Source: Lytechinus pictus
Taxonomy: Eukaryota > Echinodermata > Echinoidea > Temnopleuroida > Toxopneustidae
Direction: 5' to 3'
Length of the DNA: 64,000 nucleotides
Assembly: GCF_037042905.1 (NCBI RefSeq)
Contig: NC_087251.1
Span: forward strand, 37,630,373 to 37,694,372
Numbering within the stretch: the stretch's first letter is position 1; the number at the start of each line of letters is the position of its first letter. Made by a program: the position numbers and the translations under genes. The notes under the pieces are model-generated. The model was not told the DNA's origin and searched no databases. It worked only from the letters and a program-made list of their open reading frames with translations. Shown here one piece after another: positions 62,182 to 64,000 of the stretch.

Positions 62182-62915
62182 GTGTTATTTCATTTTGTTT
62201 CTTATGAATGCAACTTTCCTCTTTTACCTTCCAAATGTTTGTAAGTTCCTCTCATTTCATGTAATAATTTATCACACCAATATTGTACTAAGTTATATTC
62301 TAGTTTTTTTTCACTGAGAAATAAGTTTTAATAAAAAAAAAGATTAGTCCCTTTGTATCCAGTATCCACACTCTTCTGAAATGTGAAAGAGGATTTAGCA
62401 ACTTAGCAAAATGAGGGCACCATGCATAGTTTGGACATACATGAATGTAAACAATAACAGTTCATGGTATGCATTGTGACATAATAACATGCAGAGTATG
62501 TTAAATGCGTATCTCTTTGGGAAGATGCCAAGATCGCCATATCTCAAATCTTTTGGGTGATGTTTGGTTTGCACAGTTTGCTAATGTGATTTCTTCACCT
62601 ATTTTATGTAAATCATTTAAGTTCTTTATAGGGCTTAGATTAATGAATGGCAATTGAAGACATGGCCCCGAATGTCCCTTTGACTGGCTCAGTGCCCCTC
62701 TCATTAGACTTGGAGGGCTTTTTGTGCCCTTTTTATTATTCCATTTTTGCCATTATCAAGAAATGTGCCCTTGAAGAGTGGCCTTGCCCTGAAAATGTCG
62801 AAATTTAAGACCTGTCTCTAATACATAAAATTGCATAATTATCTTTATAATATGAACAGTTGTCGTGCATTAATTGAATTTCATTTCAGTATATCTTTTC
62901 ATTTATTTAGCATCC

Positions 62916-62919
<4 letters not shown>

Positions 62920-62958
<39 letters not shown>
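62920..62958. repeat. (TA)n microsatellite
   Basis: About 19 TA dinucleotides. A minus-strand open frame through it ends in a Tyr-Ile run and is an artefact. Confidence 0.95.
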
Positions 62959-62961
<3 letters not shown>

Positions 62962-64000
62962 TAATAACATGAACTGCACACATTCTTGTGTGTAAACTGA
63001 GGGTGTTGGCTCGAACATTTTCTTGCTAGTACAAATCATTGATCTTCTGAAAAATAATTTATCTTTTGAAAAGCAAAGGATCACAAGAAGTACCTTTTAG
63101 TTTTATCCAGTCTTAATCTAAACCTTGAACATTTTGGCAAGGAAGTGTTTTTAATTATGTACCCAAAGTGCATGTGGGGGGGGGGGGGAGATCACCAGAA
63201 AATTACAATATACAGCCATGTCCTACGTACTAGTGTAATAGTGTCTCATTGAGATGTGAATTACAAGTTCTATGAAATATCAGTGTACCCTGAAAGTCAA
63301 TTGATTCTGAATTAGCAATGCTTTCCAGTCTGTTTATCCAAGAGTTACCATAGTAACAGTTGGACATCTGTACTCCTTAGCCAGTCAGAATTGAGGAGAG
63401 TTGTCAGATCAACCACTTTTGCATGGCTCAGGTTGATGAAATGAAAATAGATAAGGCATTACATAATTCCAATTTTTGTCTACATATCATATCCTCAAAA
63501 GCAAAATAATTCTGGATTTTTTAAGCAGTAGATTTGGGGTTGCAATTGTTGAGTTATTATGTGATATTTGTTGTAATGGAAATGGAACATGGTACCTGCT
63601 ACTATGCAGGCACATAATTGGAATCATTACAATCTTTTGGATACACGTTTTATCCTCATTACTTGTGCGACCTTCTGAAGTCAAAAGGTGTGGCGATCCT
63701 AACTCAATTTGGTATGACTTTGCAACTATTGAGAAATTGACTAGCTGTGTTATTGCAGTTCAGGTAGTTTCCCCCACCCCCTTTTGACTACGTTTACAAG
63801 AAATACACATTCCTATAAAATGTTGCAGTTTGTGATGAAAAGCCGCAATTAACTATCATTCTTACACAAGTTAATGGAAAATGCAGCCATTCCTGCATTC
63901 TGGTTTCCAAGGTCCCATTGCATAAAAATTATGATGATTTGCCATCTAATGGTCGCTGTCATGGTTACAATGCTCAACAGGCAATCAGAATCGAGGATTT
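62959..64000. other. Intronic DNA, no recognised feature
   Basis: AT-rich sequence with a G-tract at 63176-63189. A 103-codon open frame at 63476 has no recognisable domain. Confidence 0.4.

Larger units (their letters stand above)
53888..64000 (+). other. Start of the following phase 2 intron, acceptor not in window
   Basis: After the donor GTAAGT at 53888 no open frame supplying the missing finger histidines (x3-5-H spacing after KRQDHL) was found before 64000. The intron is therefore at least 10.1 kb. It contains the elements listed below. Confidence 0.7.

Noticed and set aside
1..64000. CRISPR arrays, bacterial operons, phage genes or retroviral polyprotein
   Set aside because: None is present; direct repeats here are eukaryotic tandem repeats without regular spacers and no reverse transcriptase, integrase or Cas-like frame is seen.

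Overview
This is a 64 kb stretch of an AT-rich animal nuclear genome. It looks like an ambulacrarian, most probably a sea urchin or close relative. The reasons are spliced GT-AG exons, one very long intron, frequent TACATGTA-type words, and several repeat families that I associate with echinoderm DNA: hairpin elements ending in GGACAAGTCCACCCC, a tRNA-derived SINE, GGGCCC-ended MITEs, and the GAACATCCTGTG...AAGGTCAAAGGT tandem family. The taxon is inferred from general recollection of these families. No ribosomal, organellar, bacterial or viral gene is visible.

Only one protein-coding gene is supported, on the + strand. Its long first visible coding exon (9727-11380) encodes a Gln/Ser/Pro/Met-rich, low-complexity regulatory region. 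A second exon (53623-53887) encodes a basic AT-hook-like segment, one complete C2H2 zinc finger and the first half of another. The exons join in frame (phase 1) across a 42,242 bp intron. The second finger is cut by a phase 2 intron whose acceptor lies beyond the window, so at least the rest of that finger is encoded downstream. The product is a C2H2 transcription factor or corepressor. The TRERF1/ZNF541 group is a possible but unproven assignment.

Everything else is intronic or upstream DNA rich in non-autonomous elements. Layout: 1-9716 is upstream flank or 5' intron, with a GC-richer inverted-terminal element, a 143 bp tandem array, a G-tract-ended element with 8-9 bp target duplications, two foldback elements and one copy of a 427-466 bp inverted-repeat family. 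9717-11380 is coding exon 1. 11381-53622 is the giant intron. It holds three more foldbacks of the same family, a ~0.8 kb tandem-structured element at 16.7 kb, nested transposons at 20.1-21.6 kb, a 2.1 kb element swollen by 1.2 kb of polypurine DNA (23.4-25.5 kb), a 4.6 kb inverted array of ~160 bp units packed with AAGATGGC motifs (27.3-31.9 kb), a palindromic minisatellite (33.2-33.65 kb), a tRNA-derived SINE (35.8 kb), and GC-rich hairpins (48.5 and 49.3 kb). 53623-53887 is exon 2. 53888-64000 is the next intron, with a piggyBac-like element nested in an older transposon, a 590 bp foldback and small MITEs.

The most unusual structure is the inverted higher-order array at 27.26-31.9 kb. Next are the two-copy transposon family with internal GGCCCG tandem repeats and the piggyBac-like nested insertion. 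All assignments come from reading the sequence; no database search or folding calculation was run.
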